A stretch of 64,000 nucleotides of DNA from Comamonadaceae bacterium (GCA_004144865.1 SEAY01000004.1:1-64000), one strand, 5' to 3'; positions 52,297 to 61,272 are shown, counted from the first letter of the stretch. Notes: a model not told the origin generated them from the sequence alone. Numbers and translations: made by a program.

Positions 52297-52887
52297 ATGA
52301 AGCGTGCTATTCAAAAGGGCTTTACCCTGATCGAACTGATGATCGTGGTTGCGATCATCGGTATCCTGGCCGCCGTCGCGCTGCCCGCTTACCAGGACTA
52401 CATGATCCGCACCCGCGTGTCTGAAGGCCTGGCGCTGGTCGAGCCGGCCAAGGTTGCCCTGGCTTCCGAAGGTGTCTCGTCCATCAACGAAATGGGCACC
52501 GTGACCCGCGACTGGAACGCCCAGGCCGGCGGCGTCGGTGCGGCGTCCAAGTTCGTCACGTCCATCCAGTTCGCAGGCGCGCCCGCCGCTGGCGTCAACC
52601 CCCCGGCGCAGACCGCCAACCCGGTGATCACCATCACCTACAACGCTGGTAACGTGGGTCTTGGTGCGGCCGCCAACACGCTGACGTTGACCCCCTGGAT
52701 GCGCACCGGCCAAGGTGGCGCCACCGTCGGTGAGTCCGCGTTCGACGCCGTGACGGCCGGCCGCAGCGGCTCGCTGGATTGGGGCTGCGCTTCGGTGAGC
52801 GGCAACAACGCTCTCGGTTCGAACATCGCCGTGGGTGCCAACCTGGGCACGATGCTGGCCAAGTTCGCGCCCGCCCAGTGCCGCTAA
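52297..52887 (+). CDS. pilA: Type IV pilin
   Basis: [46 protein letters not shown]-terminal Cys pair region DWGCAS...APAQCR. Confidence 0.96.
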   Translation: MKRAIQKGFTLIELMIVVAIIGILAAVALPAYQDYMIRTRVSEGLALVEPAKVALASEGVSSINEMGTVTRDWNAQAGGVGAASKFVTSIQFAGAPAAGVNPPAQTANPVITITYNAGNVGLGAAANTLTLTPWMRTGQGGATVGESAFDAVTAGRSGSLDWGCASVSGNNALGSNIAVGANLGTMLAKFAPAQCR

Positions 52888-52940
52888 TGGCCTGATCGGA
52901 TGCGTGGAAGGTGCCTGGCACTTTCCAGGTTCGAACCGAA

Positions 52941-52968
52941 AAGGATTCCCGCGAGGGAATCCTTTTTT
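52941..52968 (+). terminator. Rho-independent terminator after pilA
   Basis: AAGGATTCCC-gcga-GGGAATCC-TTTTTT. Confidence 0.92.
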
Positions 52969-53030
52969 CATTGCAGCCACCCGCGCCATGCGGCCCGGTG
53001 CCGCCGGCCTCCTTTGCCACAATTGCCTCC

Positions 53031-53801
53031 ATGATCAGCTCCACACGGATCCGTGCCGCTGCGAATGCGGCGCTCGTTCACCTGGGCCTCAGCGCCCTCG
53101 TCGGCCTGGCCACGGCCGCACTCGTCTTTGGTTTGTGGTTCCCCTATCCTTTCCGCAACCTTTCGGGCGGACAGGAGCTGTTTTTGCTGCTGGTCAGCGT
53201 GGACGTGGTGTGCGGCCCGCTGCTGACGGCGGTGCTGTTCAACACCCGGAAGTCGCGGCGCGAACTGACGCTGGACTTGTCGCTGGTCGCCCTCGTGCAG
53301 CTCGCGGCGCTGGTGTACGGCGTCCATGTGATCAGCCAGGCGCGCCCCGTCGTCCTTGCCTATGAAACGGATCGCCTCGTGGCGGTCTCCGCAGCCCAGG
53401 TCGATCCCGCAGACCTCGGCAAAGCCCCGCCGGATTTCCAGAATCTTTCCTGGAGCGGCCCTGTCCTCGTGGGCACACGGGACGCCAAGCCGGGAGAGAC
53501 CTTGGAAAGCGTGTTGCTTTCGACGCATGGGGTGGAGCCCAGCGCCCGACCGAGCTGGTGGCAGCCCTACGAGAAGAACCGTCCGCAGATCCAACAGCGG
53601 ATGAAGAAGCTGGCGGACCTGCGTGCCGCACGCCCGTCCGCAGCGCAGGCCGAGATCGATGCAGCAGCGGCGAAGGCCGGATTGCCCGTCGCGGATCTTT
53701 TCTATGTCCCCTTGACGAGCCAGAAGATGCTCGATGGCTGGATCGCCCTGCTCGATCGCGATACCCGCATCGTCGGATACGCGCCCGTGGACGGGTTCTG
53801 A
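53031..53801 (+). CDS. TfpX/TfpZ-like type IV pilin accessory protein
   Basis: Hydrophobic N-terminus LVGLATAALVFGLWFPYPFRNLSGGQELFLLLVSVDVVCGPLLTAVLFNTRKSRRELTLDLSLVALVQLAALVYGV; directly after pilin. Confidence 0.8.
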   Translation: MISSTRIRAAANAALVHLGLSALVGLATAALVFGLWFPYPFRNLSGGQELFLLLVSVDVVCGPLLTAVLFNTRKSRRELTLDLSLVALVQLAALVYGVHVISQARPVVLAYETDRLVAVSAAQVDPADLGKAPPDFQNLSWSGPVLVGTRDAKPGETLESVLLSTHGVEPSARPSWWQPYEKNRPQIQQRMKKLADLRAARPSAAQAEIDAAAAKAGLPVADLFYVPLTSQKMLDGWIALLDRDTRIVGYAPVDGF

Positions 53802-53820
53802 CGCCGCGCGGAGCCCCGCC

Positions 53821-55425
53821 CTGAAACCCATCCCGCTCGCCGCCGGCGTGGCGGCTGTCCTCGCCGCCTTGCCGTGGATCCAGCCCTGGACGGCCGGACC
53901 GTCGCCCCAGGCCGTGCCGTGGATGGTGAGCGCGCTGTGCGCGCTCGCACTCTGGCTTCTTGCACGCGCAGCCGTCCCCCCGCGGCGCCTGCCTGCCTGG
54001 TTGTGGAGCGGTTGCGTGGCCGTGCTGGGGTGGACGCTGCTCGCGCATGGCGCGCGGCCCGAGGTCTTGATGCTGGCCGGCGCGCTGTTGCTGGTCCTGC
54101 TGGCCGCAGGGCTCGCGACGGAGGGGCGTCTCGCGACTGCCGTGCAGGTGGGCTGGCTGGCCGCCGCGGCGCTCACCGCCTTGGCCGGCCTGGCGCAGTA
54201 TCTCGGCGTCACGTCGGGCCTGGAGGCGCTGGTGCGCGTCGCTTCGCCTTCCACCGCCTACGGCAACCTGGGACAGACGAACCAGTACGCCACCTTCTGC
54301 TGGATGGGCGCGGCGGTCGTGCTGTGGGCGCCGCTGCGGCTTCCCATGGCTGCGCGGACCGCCCTGGTGGTTCTCCTCGCTTTCGGCAGCGCCGCCTCCG
54401 CGTCGCGCACCGGCATGCTCGAAGGCGGCTTGCTGGTGGTGCTGGCGCTCCTGTGGACCGGCCCGGGCCGGCGCGAGCGCCTGCTGCTTTGCGCCGCAGC
54501 CTCCGTCGCCTACGCCGCCGGCGTGGCGCTGCTGCCCGCCCTCCTGGAGATGCGCACCGGCCTCGAGATGCCGCGCGCGCTATGGAACCGCTTCGGCGGC
54601 GACGGCTGCTCGAGCCGCCTGGTGGTGTGGTCCAACGTGCTGCACCTGATCGGCCAGAAGCCGCTGGCAGGCTGGGGCTGGGGCGAGCTCGATTACGCGC
54701 ACTACATGACGCTCTACGAGGGCGCGCGCTTCTGCGAGATTCTCGACAACGCCCACAACCTCCCGCTGCACCTGGCCGTCGAACTGGGCGTGCCGGCGGC
54801 GCTGCTCATCGTCGGCACGGTGCTCTTGTGGGGTTGGCGGCAACAGCCCTGGCGTGAGGAGGATCCGCAGCGGCGGCTGGCTTGGGCCGTGCTGGGCCTG
54901 ATCCTGCTGCACAGCCTGCTGGAATACCCCCTCTGGTACGGCCCGTTCCAGATCGCTTTCGGGGTGTGCCTGGGCTGGCTCGTCGCAGCGCCCGTGCCGG
55001 GAGCTGCATCCGCTTCGCCGCTGCCGCGTACCGCGTTCGCCGCCCTGGTTCTCGGCGGCCTGGGCTACGCGGCCTGGGACTATGCGCGCGTGAGCCAGGT
55101 CTATCGCCAGCCGGAGGAGCGCCTTGCCGCGTGGTCCGACGACACCCTGGACCACGTGCGACGTTCCTGGCTCTTCTCCGGGCAGGCGGGATTCGCGGAC
55201 TTGACGCTCGCCACGCCCGCGCGTGACAACGCGCCATGGATGTACGCGCTGGCGCAACGCACGCTGCACTACTCGCCGGAGCCGCGCGTCATCGAGCGAC
55301 TGGTGGAAAGCGCCACCTTCCTGGGCCGCACCGACGAAGCGGTGCAGCACCTCGCGCGCTACCGCGCCGCGTTCCCGGCAGACTACGAAGCCTGGCGCCG
55401 GGCGCAGCGCCTGCCGCCGCGCTGA
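53821..55425 (+). CDS. O-antigen ligase/PglL-family O-oligosaccharyltransferase-like membrane protein (start uncertain; ATG ORF opens at 53734)
   Basis: Multi-TM; STAYGNLGQTNQYATFCWMG; GWGELDYAHYMTLYEGARFCEILDNAHNLPLHLAVELGVPAALLIV. Confidence 0.83.
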   Translation: MKPIPLAAGVAAVLAALPWIQPWTAGPSPQAVPWMVSALCALALWLLARAAVPPRRLPAWLWSGCVAVLGWTLLAHGARPEVLMLAGALLLVLLAAGLATEGRLATAVQVGWLAAAALTALAGLAQYLGVTSGLEALVRVASPSTAYGNLGQTNQYATFCWMGAAVVLWAPLRLPMAARTALVVLLAFGSAASASRTGMLEGGLLVVLALLWTGPGRRERLLLCAAASVAYAAGVALLPALLEMRTGLEMPRALWNRFGGDGCSSRLVVWSNVLHLIGQKPLAGWGWGELDYAHYMTLYEGARFCEILDNAHNLPLHLAVELGVPAALLIVGTVLLWGWRQQPWREEDPQRRLAWAVLGLILLHSLLEYPLWYGPFQIAFGVCLGWLVAAPVPGAASASPLPRTAFAALVLGGLGYAAWDYARVSQVYRQPEERLAAWSDDTLDHVRRSWLFSGQAGFADLTLATPARDNAPWMYALAQRTLHYSPEPRVIERLVESATFLGRTDEAVQHLARYRAAFPADYEAWRRAQRLPPR

Positions 55426-55437
55426 TCGCACCCTTCG

Positions 55438-55558
55438 TCAACCGGCGCGGTAGCTCCCCGACTTCCCGCCATGCTTCTCCAGCAGCTTCACGTCGGTGAT
55501 GGTCATGCCGCGGTCCACCGCCTTGCACATGTCGTAAATGGTGAGCAGGGCGACGTTC
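55438..55558 (-). pseudogene. moaC: 3' remnant of moaC (cyclic pyranopterin monophosphate synthase), 5' part missing from window
   Basis: Minus strand reads [39 protein letters not shown], a MoaC C-terminus; upstream in the same frame it hits a TAA within about 8 codons. Confidence 0.88.
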
Positions 55559-55578
55559 GTCCTTGATAAATCAAGGAC
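55559..55578. repeat. 20-bp inverted repeat at the moaC/island junction
   Basis: GTCCTTGAT-AA-ATCAAGGAC. Confidence 0.85.
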
Positions 55579-55820
55579 TTAGCTTCGCCACGACGGTAAG
55601 TGCCTGCCTCGAAACATCGATCCTGGCCAACGCAGTTGGACAGAAAGTGGACACGAAACCGTCCACGCGAGGAGCTTAGATCGAAGCCTCTGCAGAAGTC
55701 AATTCGCAGAAAGTAGATCGCGAACAGGAACCCGGGGACGTGACAGCCCAAGCGTCCGGTCGCGAACAGGGCAACGAGTAAAACCGGTGCAATGAGGGCG
55801 TATGTTAGTCTTGTCGAGCT

Positions 55821-56564
55821 ATGCGGCATGTGCAGGTCGAAGAGGTGATGGGACGCGTCGAACAGGGGCGTACTGAACCCTTTCTGTGCCGCTGCACCGA
55901 CGGTGCTACCTATGTGGTCAAGGGGCGCTCGGCTGGTCGAAGAGGCCTGGCCTCGGAGGTGATCTGCGCAGGCCTGGCACAGATTCTCGGGCTCCCAGTT
56001 CCGGAGCCAGTCATAGTGCACGTGCCAGCAGAACTTCTGGAAGCGAGCGACGCCGTCGGACTGCCGCTTACCGACCTCGGGACTGGGCCCGCCTTCGGCT
56101 CACTTCATGTAAAGGCGGTGGAATTCACAATGGCGCACCGCGACCTAGTATCGGAAGAGCAACGCCAGGCAGTCGCGGTGTTCGACTGGTGGATTTGCAA
56201 CGAGGACCGCACGTTGACCCCGCTGGGGGGAAACGTGAACTTGCTTTGGGCTGTCCCCCCGATAGAAGGCTTGGTCGTGATCGACCATAACCTCGCGCTG
56301 GAGAGCTTAGACAGGGCCGCCTTTCTGACTACCCACGTTTTTGCAAGCGATTTTCTGGCAGTAGCCGCTGACTTCGTCTTACGTGACGCGTGGCGACAAA
56401 GACTCCAAGCCGCTGCGGACGAGTGGGACCATATCGTCAGTGAGGTTCCTCCTGAGTGGGACTTCATTGACTTCGAACAGACCGTGCCCTCAAATGTCGA
56501 TTTCACCGCCATGAAGGAACGGCTGGACCGCTGCAGAGCGGCAACTTTTTGGGACCAGGCATGA
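55821..56564 (+). CDS. HipA-like kinase domain protein
   Basis: TYVVKGRSAGRRGLASEVICAGLAQILGLPVPEPVIVHV...AVFDWWICNEDRTLTPLGGNVNLLW...LVVIDHNLAL. Confidence 0.78.
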   Translation: MRHVQVEEVMGRVEQGRTEPFLCRCTDGATYVVKGRSAGRRGLASEVICAGLAQILGLPVPEPVIVHVPAELLEASDAVGLPLTDLGTGPAFGSLHVKAVEFTMAHRDLVSEEQRQAVAVFDWWICNEDRTLTPLGGNVNLLWAVPPIEGLVVIDHNLALESLDRAAFLTTHVFASDFLAVAADFVLRDAWRQRLQAAADEWDHIVSEVPPEWDFIDFEQTVPSNVDFTAMKERLDRCRAATFWDQA

Positions 56565-57550
56565 CATTCGCCTGCCACTACGCCATCGTTCGATTCGTGC
56601 CATTCGCCGAGACCGGCGAGTTCGCGAACGTGGGCGTTGTGTTGTTCTCTCCGAAGGCGAGGTTCTTCAGCTTTCAGCTGATGAAGAACCGCTATGCACG
56701 CATCACTAATTTTTTCGAGGAGCTGGACGCGAAGGTCTACCGCACAGTGATGCGAAACGCACAAGAGGAGCTGCAACGGGTTGCACAGCAGTTCAAACCC
56801 CTCGGCACGGATAGGCGGTTCAAACTCTTCGACAATTCAGCCGCGTACGCGCTTTGGGCGGAGCTAACAAAGCCGCTTGCATCGATGCTGCGAATGAGCG
56901 AGCCCCGGCTCGTGATGGCGGATGACCCAGCCAAGAAGCTGAAGGACCTCTTTGCGTACTACGTGGAGCGCAACTTCGTCACGCGAGAGTACCAAGATGA
57001 ACTTCTGATTCGCGCAGTGCGCGGAGTCCTGCGGGACGCGGGGGTACTCGATCGTTTCCACCAGATGCGTGTGGGCAATGACGAATATCACGCGACGTTC
57101 CCCTTTGTGGCTTCTGTTGACGATCAGCCAGTGCAGATCATCAAGCCGCTCAACCTGTCACAAGCCGAGCCCACAAAAATCCTAGATCACGGTCTGGCCT
57201 GGGTGTATCGATTGAAGACGTTGAGGCGAAAGAATCTTTTGCCGGAGCAGGTCTTAGTGGCAGTCGGAGATCCGCAACCCGGTACAACCGATAAACAGAT
57301 GGCGGCCAGAAACGATGTGCTCGGAGAGTTCGCCGACCTCAATGTCCTCGTTCGGCCAATCCAAGACGCCGCTGCTCTCAAAGCATTTGCGGCACGCGCT
57401 CTTGATCTGCCTCTGCCTCTGCCTCTGCCTCAAGCACCGGCGGTGGATGAACTTCTCAGCACGTTGAAGTCTGCTCAGCTTGGCCTCCTCGCACCAGGCG
57501 AAGCTGCGCAAAACTGGCCCGAACTGCCCGCTCCGAAGAAGGACAAGTAG
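56561..57550 (+). CDS. DUF3037-like protein, coupled to the HipA-like kinase (ATGA overlap)
   Basis: MTFACHYAIVRFVPFAETGEFANVGVVLFSPKARFFSFQLMKNRYARITNFF. Confidence 0.78.
   Translation: MTFACHYAIVRFVPFAETGEFANVGVVLFSPKARFFSFQLMKNRYARITNFFEELDAKVYRTVMRNAQEELQRVAQQFKPLGTDRRFKLFDNSAAYALWAELTKPLASMLRMSEPRLVMADDPAKKLKDLFAYYVERNFVTREYQDELLIRAVRGVLRDAGVLDRFHQMRVGNDEYHATFPFVASVDDQPVQIIKPLNLSQAEPTKILDHGLAWVYRLKTLRRKNLLPEQVLVAVGDPQPGTTDKQMAARNDVLGEFADLNVLVRPIQDAAALKAFAARALDLPLPLPLPQAPAVDELLSTLKSAQLGLLAPGEAAQNWPELPAPKKDK
57407..57430 (+). repeat. Hexanucleotide SSR (CTGCCT)x4 in the DUF3037 gene
   Basis: ctgcctctgcctctgcctctgcct, encoding Leu-Pro repeats. Confidence 0.95.
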
Positions 57551-57599
57551 ACGCTCGGATGTACATTCAAGCGACTTTGTAGGCAAGCGATGCGGTGCT

Positions 57600-58232
57600 C
57601 TAGCCTTTAGCCAAGAGCACGCCCAGGCCACCTTGCCAGTCTGAACTGCCGCAGTACAACAGTACCCCCAGCGCAAGCAGGAATGGAAGCAGGTAGTCCG
57701 TTCCCACTGTACTCCTGAACACGGCGTCGATGATTGAGAGGGTGATCCGCGCCGCGACCATGGGACGGTTTAGCCTCACTTCAAACTCTCGACGACCGAC
57801 TTCCTTCCCGCCTTCCATGATCCGCTCTTCGGAGCGAACCACAAAGGTAGTCTTGAAAAGATCGATCATCCTTGGAAACCCCGTCTTAGTTTCCCAGCCG
57901 GGATGCACCTTCTGGACTCTCGCCATCCACACCAGGGCAAGGTTGTCCATCCGTGACCGAAAAGCGTCCAAAACTTCTTGCTGTGCGAACCGAACGAAGT
58001 ACTGGTAGTACCGGTACAAGAAGTAGGCGAAGGCTATCCAGATCGCTAGATAGAGAGCGTCGGGACGATTGAAGGTCACATCGAACCCTGCAAGGCTCAT
58101 CTTCTCTAGCTTCACTTCACCGAACCGCAGCAGCCATAGGACAGTGCACACCAGGATCAAGTTGCGGCGCTGACGGAGCAGCCCCTCGTTCATGGACTGG
58201 CTCTCCTTGCGACCAAACAGGTTGTCATCCAC
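57600..58232 (-). CDS. Hypothetical membrane protein (210 aa)
   Basis: TMs LILVCTVLWLLRF, LYLAIWIAFAYFLYRYY and C-terminal LLPFLLALGVLLYCG; same strand, downstream of the GHKL ATPase. Confidence 0.7.
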   Translation of the reverse strand: MDDNLFGRKESQSMNEGLLRQRRNLILVCTVLWLLRFGEVKLEKMSLAGFDVTFNRPDALYLAIWIAFAYFLYRYYQYFVRFAQQEVLDAFRSRMDNLALVWMARVQKVHPGWETKTGFPRMIDLFKTTFVVRSEERIMEGGKEVGRREFEVRLNRPMVAARITLSIIDAVFRSTVGTDYLLPFLLALGVLLYCGSSDWQGGLGVLLAKG

Positions 58233-58412
58233 CGACCAACTCCGACGAGCAAAGACACTGAATCAATATCGCCCCTTGGGACGATGAGAGCTACAAGATG
58301 CAGCCGAACGCGTACACGCTCAGGTAGAAGGCTTCAATCTTTTCTGATGAGCCTCGCAGCTCGCGGCCAGAGCCTATCAAGGCGGCGCGAAATCGGCAGG
58401 AGGGCTACGCCG

Positions 58413-60395
58413 CTATTCATCCTTGTAGTACATCTTCTGCCGCGCTTCTTCCTCGCTCCGGTCAGTAAGGAAGCCGATCAAGTCTTTGAGTACCACCACC
58501 TCGAAGCTCATTTCAGAGGCGCTGTCGGCGAACGCTTGGTGTGTCGCGCCGAAGTGCACTCGTTCGGAGCCTTCATCGGCAACCAGCATGGACCGGAAGT
58601 AGAACTTGTCCCGATAGCGCGGACTGCAAGACCAGCAGACGACGAGATCAATCTGTTGTGCGCTCTTCTCCTCCTTCTCAATGTCATCCATGAGGGAGTC
58701 GAACTCAAACTTGTATTCCAGCACTCTGGGTTCCGTCACATGCCCGAGGTACTTATGCGCCACCGCCAGGGGACGAGTTTCCCGGTCATAGCGGAATTCG
58801 GGTTCGTCGGGGTATTCCAGTTCGTACAGGCTGTCGTAGGTCTCGCTCTGCGACGTCGCGAAGATGTTGTAGCCTTTAAGCAGTCCACACCCTAGTAGCT
58901 GATGAAAGAGCGCGATGACGTCTTGCTCCTTCTGCGGCTCCGAGATCATCGCCAGCTTTACGCCGTTCAGAACCAGGCTCACCTGCTTCTGTTCTCTGTG
59001 CGCCTCCTGCGCCTTCTTCCATTCGTGAAGCTGTTTACTCGCGGAGACCGTCGGCGGTCCAACATCTGGCCGGCGGTGGGACAAGAACCGCTTGAAGATT
59101 GTGACGACCCGCACCGCCAGCTTCTCAGCCAAACGCTTGAGTTCTGGCTGGAACACCTTGCGGCCCATGTCGGGGTTGCCCTCGCTGAAATGCACAATGA
59201 CGTGCGAGTTCGCTTGATAGCCGATTGTGCTTGTCAACGGGATCACCAGCGGATCGCCTTGCACCATGCCGTCGCAAGCCAGTTGAAGGCCACCCTTCAT
59301 GATTTGGGTCGTCTTGCGGAGTCCAATTACTTCGTCATTGAACATGGCCCACTGCTTGGACGAGGATAAGAACGCCCCATAGATCACGATGTTGTGCCGT
59401 TCTACGAGGATGACTTCTTCTGGGTCGAGCACACCGGTGAAATCACCTCCCTCTTTTAGCAGGTCATCCTTTGTCCAGATGTCCCACATGGTGTCGAGCT
59501 TCTTGAGGTGGCCAGGCAATTTAGTGAACTTAGTCTTCACATCGCCGGGGATGGCATTGAGGGCCTTGGATATGTCCCCGAGCGCAGCGACCTTTCCAGG
59601 GATTTCGTGAGGGTAGTAGTACTCGCAGTGCGCAGTGTGCGTTGTACTAACTCCGCCCTCGGTATCGACAACGGTGAGGGTCACCTCGGGTGCGAACTTG
59701 TCCGTTGTGAGGGTGATCGCGCCCAGCGGAGTCTTTATTCGCAGCACGTCCAGCCATTGGTTGGCAGTACGGGCACCAATCCAACCGAGATCACGAGGAC
59801 GCTCGCCGGGAGAGTCTCCCAGCACCACCTCAAAGGACGCTCCGCTTTCCTCGTGCTCAAGCTCCGCGACCGAGAACTTCTGCGCTTCAAGTCTGGGCCG
59901 GGGCACTGCGCCGCTGATGTTCTCCGCCCACTTTCTGCCGCCTCGAAGAATTGCAGAAAGTTCAACTCCATCCTTCTTCGACTGAATGCGGATCTGCGAG
60001 AAGCCGTAAGCCAAGTAGGTCGCCCCAACCCCCTTATTGCCCCTTAGCTTCTCTCCGCGCTTGAACGTGACGTTCGGTCGGAAGCAGAACTTGAACTCGG
60101 TGGCCGACATCCCAACGCCGTTGTCAGTGATGCGGACCCTGCGGTCCTTCATGTCGATCAATAGCCAAATGCGCGGTTTGTAAGTCGGAGGCGAATGCCT
60201 TGCCTTGTGCTGCGTAGCATCCAGCGCGTTCTGCACGAGTTCCGAAAACAAGTCGTAGAACCCGGTGTACGAGTTCAGCACGTTGAGCACAACTGGCTTG
60301 TTCGGGTCCATCCCGGCGGTCGTGTTAGGCACCCCCTCCAACGGATCGAACCCGTCGAGATCCTTTTCATAGTCAGCCAGCTTGGACATCGGCAA
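58413..60395 (-). CDS. GHKL/HATPase (MORC/Hsp90-like) ATP-binding protein, 660 aa
   Basis: FSELVQNALDATQ (N-box), RITDNGVGM (G1), GNKGVGATYLAYGFSQI (G2); C-terminal VLEYKFEFDSLMDDIEKEEKSAQQIDLVVCWS. Confidence 0.85.
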   Translation of the reverse strand: MPMSKLADYEKDLDGFDPLEGVPNTTAGMDPNKPVVLNVLNSYTGFYDLFSELVQNALDATQHKARHSPPTYKPRIWLLIDMKDRRVRITDNGVGMSATEFKFCFRPNVTFKRGEKLRGNKGVGATYLAYGFSQIRIQSKKDGVELSAILRGGRKWAENISGAVPRPRLEAQKFSVAELEHEESGASFEVVLGDSPGERPRDLGWIGARTANQWLDVLRIKTPLGAITLTTDKFAPEVTLTVVDTEGGVSTTHTAHCEYYYPHEIPGKVAALGDISKALNAIPGDVKTKFTKLPGHLKKLDTMWDIWTKDDLLKEGGDFTGVLDPEEVILVERHNIVIYGAFLSSSKQWAMFNDEVIGLRKTTQIMKGGLQLACDGMVQGDPLVIPLTSTIGYQANSHVIVHFSEGNPDMGRKVFQPELKRLAEKLAVRVVTIFKRFLSHRRPDVGPPTVSASKQLHEWKKAQEAHREQKQVSLVLNGVKLAMISEPQKEQDVIALFHQLLGCGLLKGYNIFATSQSETYDSLYELEYPDEPEFRYDRETRPLAVAHKYLGHVTEPRVLEYKFEFDSLMDDIEKEEKSAQQIDLVVCWSCSPRYRDKFYFRSMLVADEGSERVHFGATHQAFADSASEMSFEVVVLKDLIGFLTDRSEEEARQKMYYKDE

Positions 60396-60473
60396 AGCTC
60401 CTCCTCGTTATGCAGCCACTAGAAAACCAGCACCTTAGCTCATACCACCTCTGCTGACCAGAATCGTCCCCTT

Positions 60474-60490
60474 CTGGACACCCTGTCCAG
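60474..60490. repeat. Inverted repeat CTGGACA-CCC-TGTCCAG upstream of the recombinase
   Basis: Perfect 7-bp arms. Confidence 0.7.
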
Positions 60491-60509
60491 GCGTGTTCAA
60501 AAACTAGGG

Positions 60510-60538
60510 TTGACGACTTTCCGGCAGGCGGCTACATT
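60510..60538 (+). promoter_or_regulatory. Sigma70-type promoter of the serine recombinase
   Basis: TTGACG-17 bp-TACATT. Confidence 0.7.
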
Positions 60539-60577
60539 CCGCCACCCTTTATGAACACCCACGGAGGCGAGAGCAGC

Positions 60578-61165
60578 ATGTCCCGAGTCTTTGCGTATTG
60601 CCGCGTGAGCACGCACGATCAGACGACCGAGAACCAAGTCCGAGAGATTAGGGCGGCGGGCTTCGCGGTCACGCCCAGCCGAGTCGTGGCAGAGACCATC
60701 TCCGGTGGCGTGCCTGCCGGTGATCGTCCAGGCTTCACGCTCCTGAGGCACAAGCTGGAGGCGGGAGACGTTCTCGTCGTCACCAAACTAGATCGACTTG
60801 GCCGGAATGCCATGGACCTGCGGGCCACGGTGGAGAGCCTCGCAGCCGACGGCATCCGTGTTCACTGCCTCGCGCTGGGTGGCGTGGACCTGACCAGCCC
60901 CGCAGGGAAGATGACCATGGGTGTCATCGCTGCCGTCGCGGAGTTTGAGCGGGACCTGCTGATCGAGCGGACCGCCTCGGGACTCGCCCGCGCGAAGGCA
61001 GCTGGAAAGCCGCTGGGGCGTCCGCCAGCCTTGGACAAGGGTCAGGTGGCCACCGCACTCCAAAAGCTCGCTGGCGGGGCCTCCGTGGCCTCCGTGGCCC
61101 GTGACATGAAGGCGAGCCGAGCAACCATCGCCCGCATCCGGGACGGCGTAGCTGCCGGCGCCTGA
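60578..61165 (+). CDS. Serine recombinase / resolvase family protein
   Basis: MSRVFAYCRVSTHDQTTENQVREI...VVTKLDRLGRNAMDLRATVESL...LDLTSPAGKM-type, EFERDLLIERTASGLARAKAAGKPLGRPP, C-terminal HTH. Confidence 0.95.
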   Translation: MSRVFAYCRVSTHDQTTENQVREIRAAGFAVTPSRVVAETISGGVPAGDRPGFTLLRHKLEAGDVLVVTKLDRLGRNAMDLRATVESLAADGIRVHCLALGGVDLTSPAGKMTMGVIAAVAEFERDLLIERTASGLARAKAAGKPLGRPPALDKGQVATALQKLAGGASVASVARDMKASRATIARIRDGVAAGA

Positions 61166-61272
61166 CTCCCTCACCTCGGGTGCGCGGCTAGCTTCGCGCC
61201 CCCGCCCCTCTCTCATGCTTCCTGTGCCGCCGCCGGGCGGTTCCTCACGGATAGATCGCAGAGCCGACCCGT

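Noticed and set aside
55503-56021. 172-aa minus-strand ORF crossing the moaC/island junction
   Set aside because: Runs out of frame through the moaC remnant and overlaps the HipA-like gene start; no domain-like pattern.
58284-58895. 203-aa plus-strand ORF inside the GHKL ATPase gene
   Set aside because: Antisense to a protein with clear GHKL motifs.
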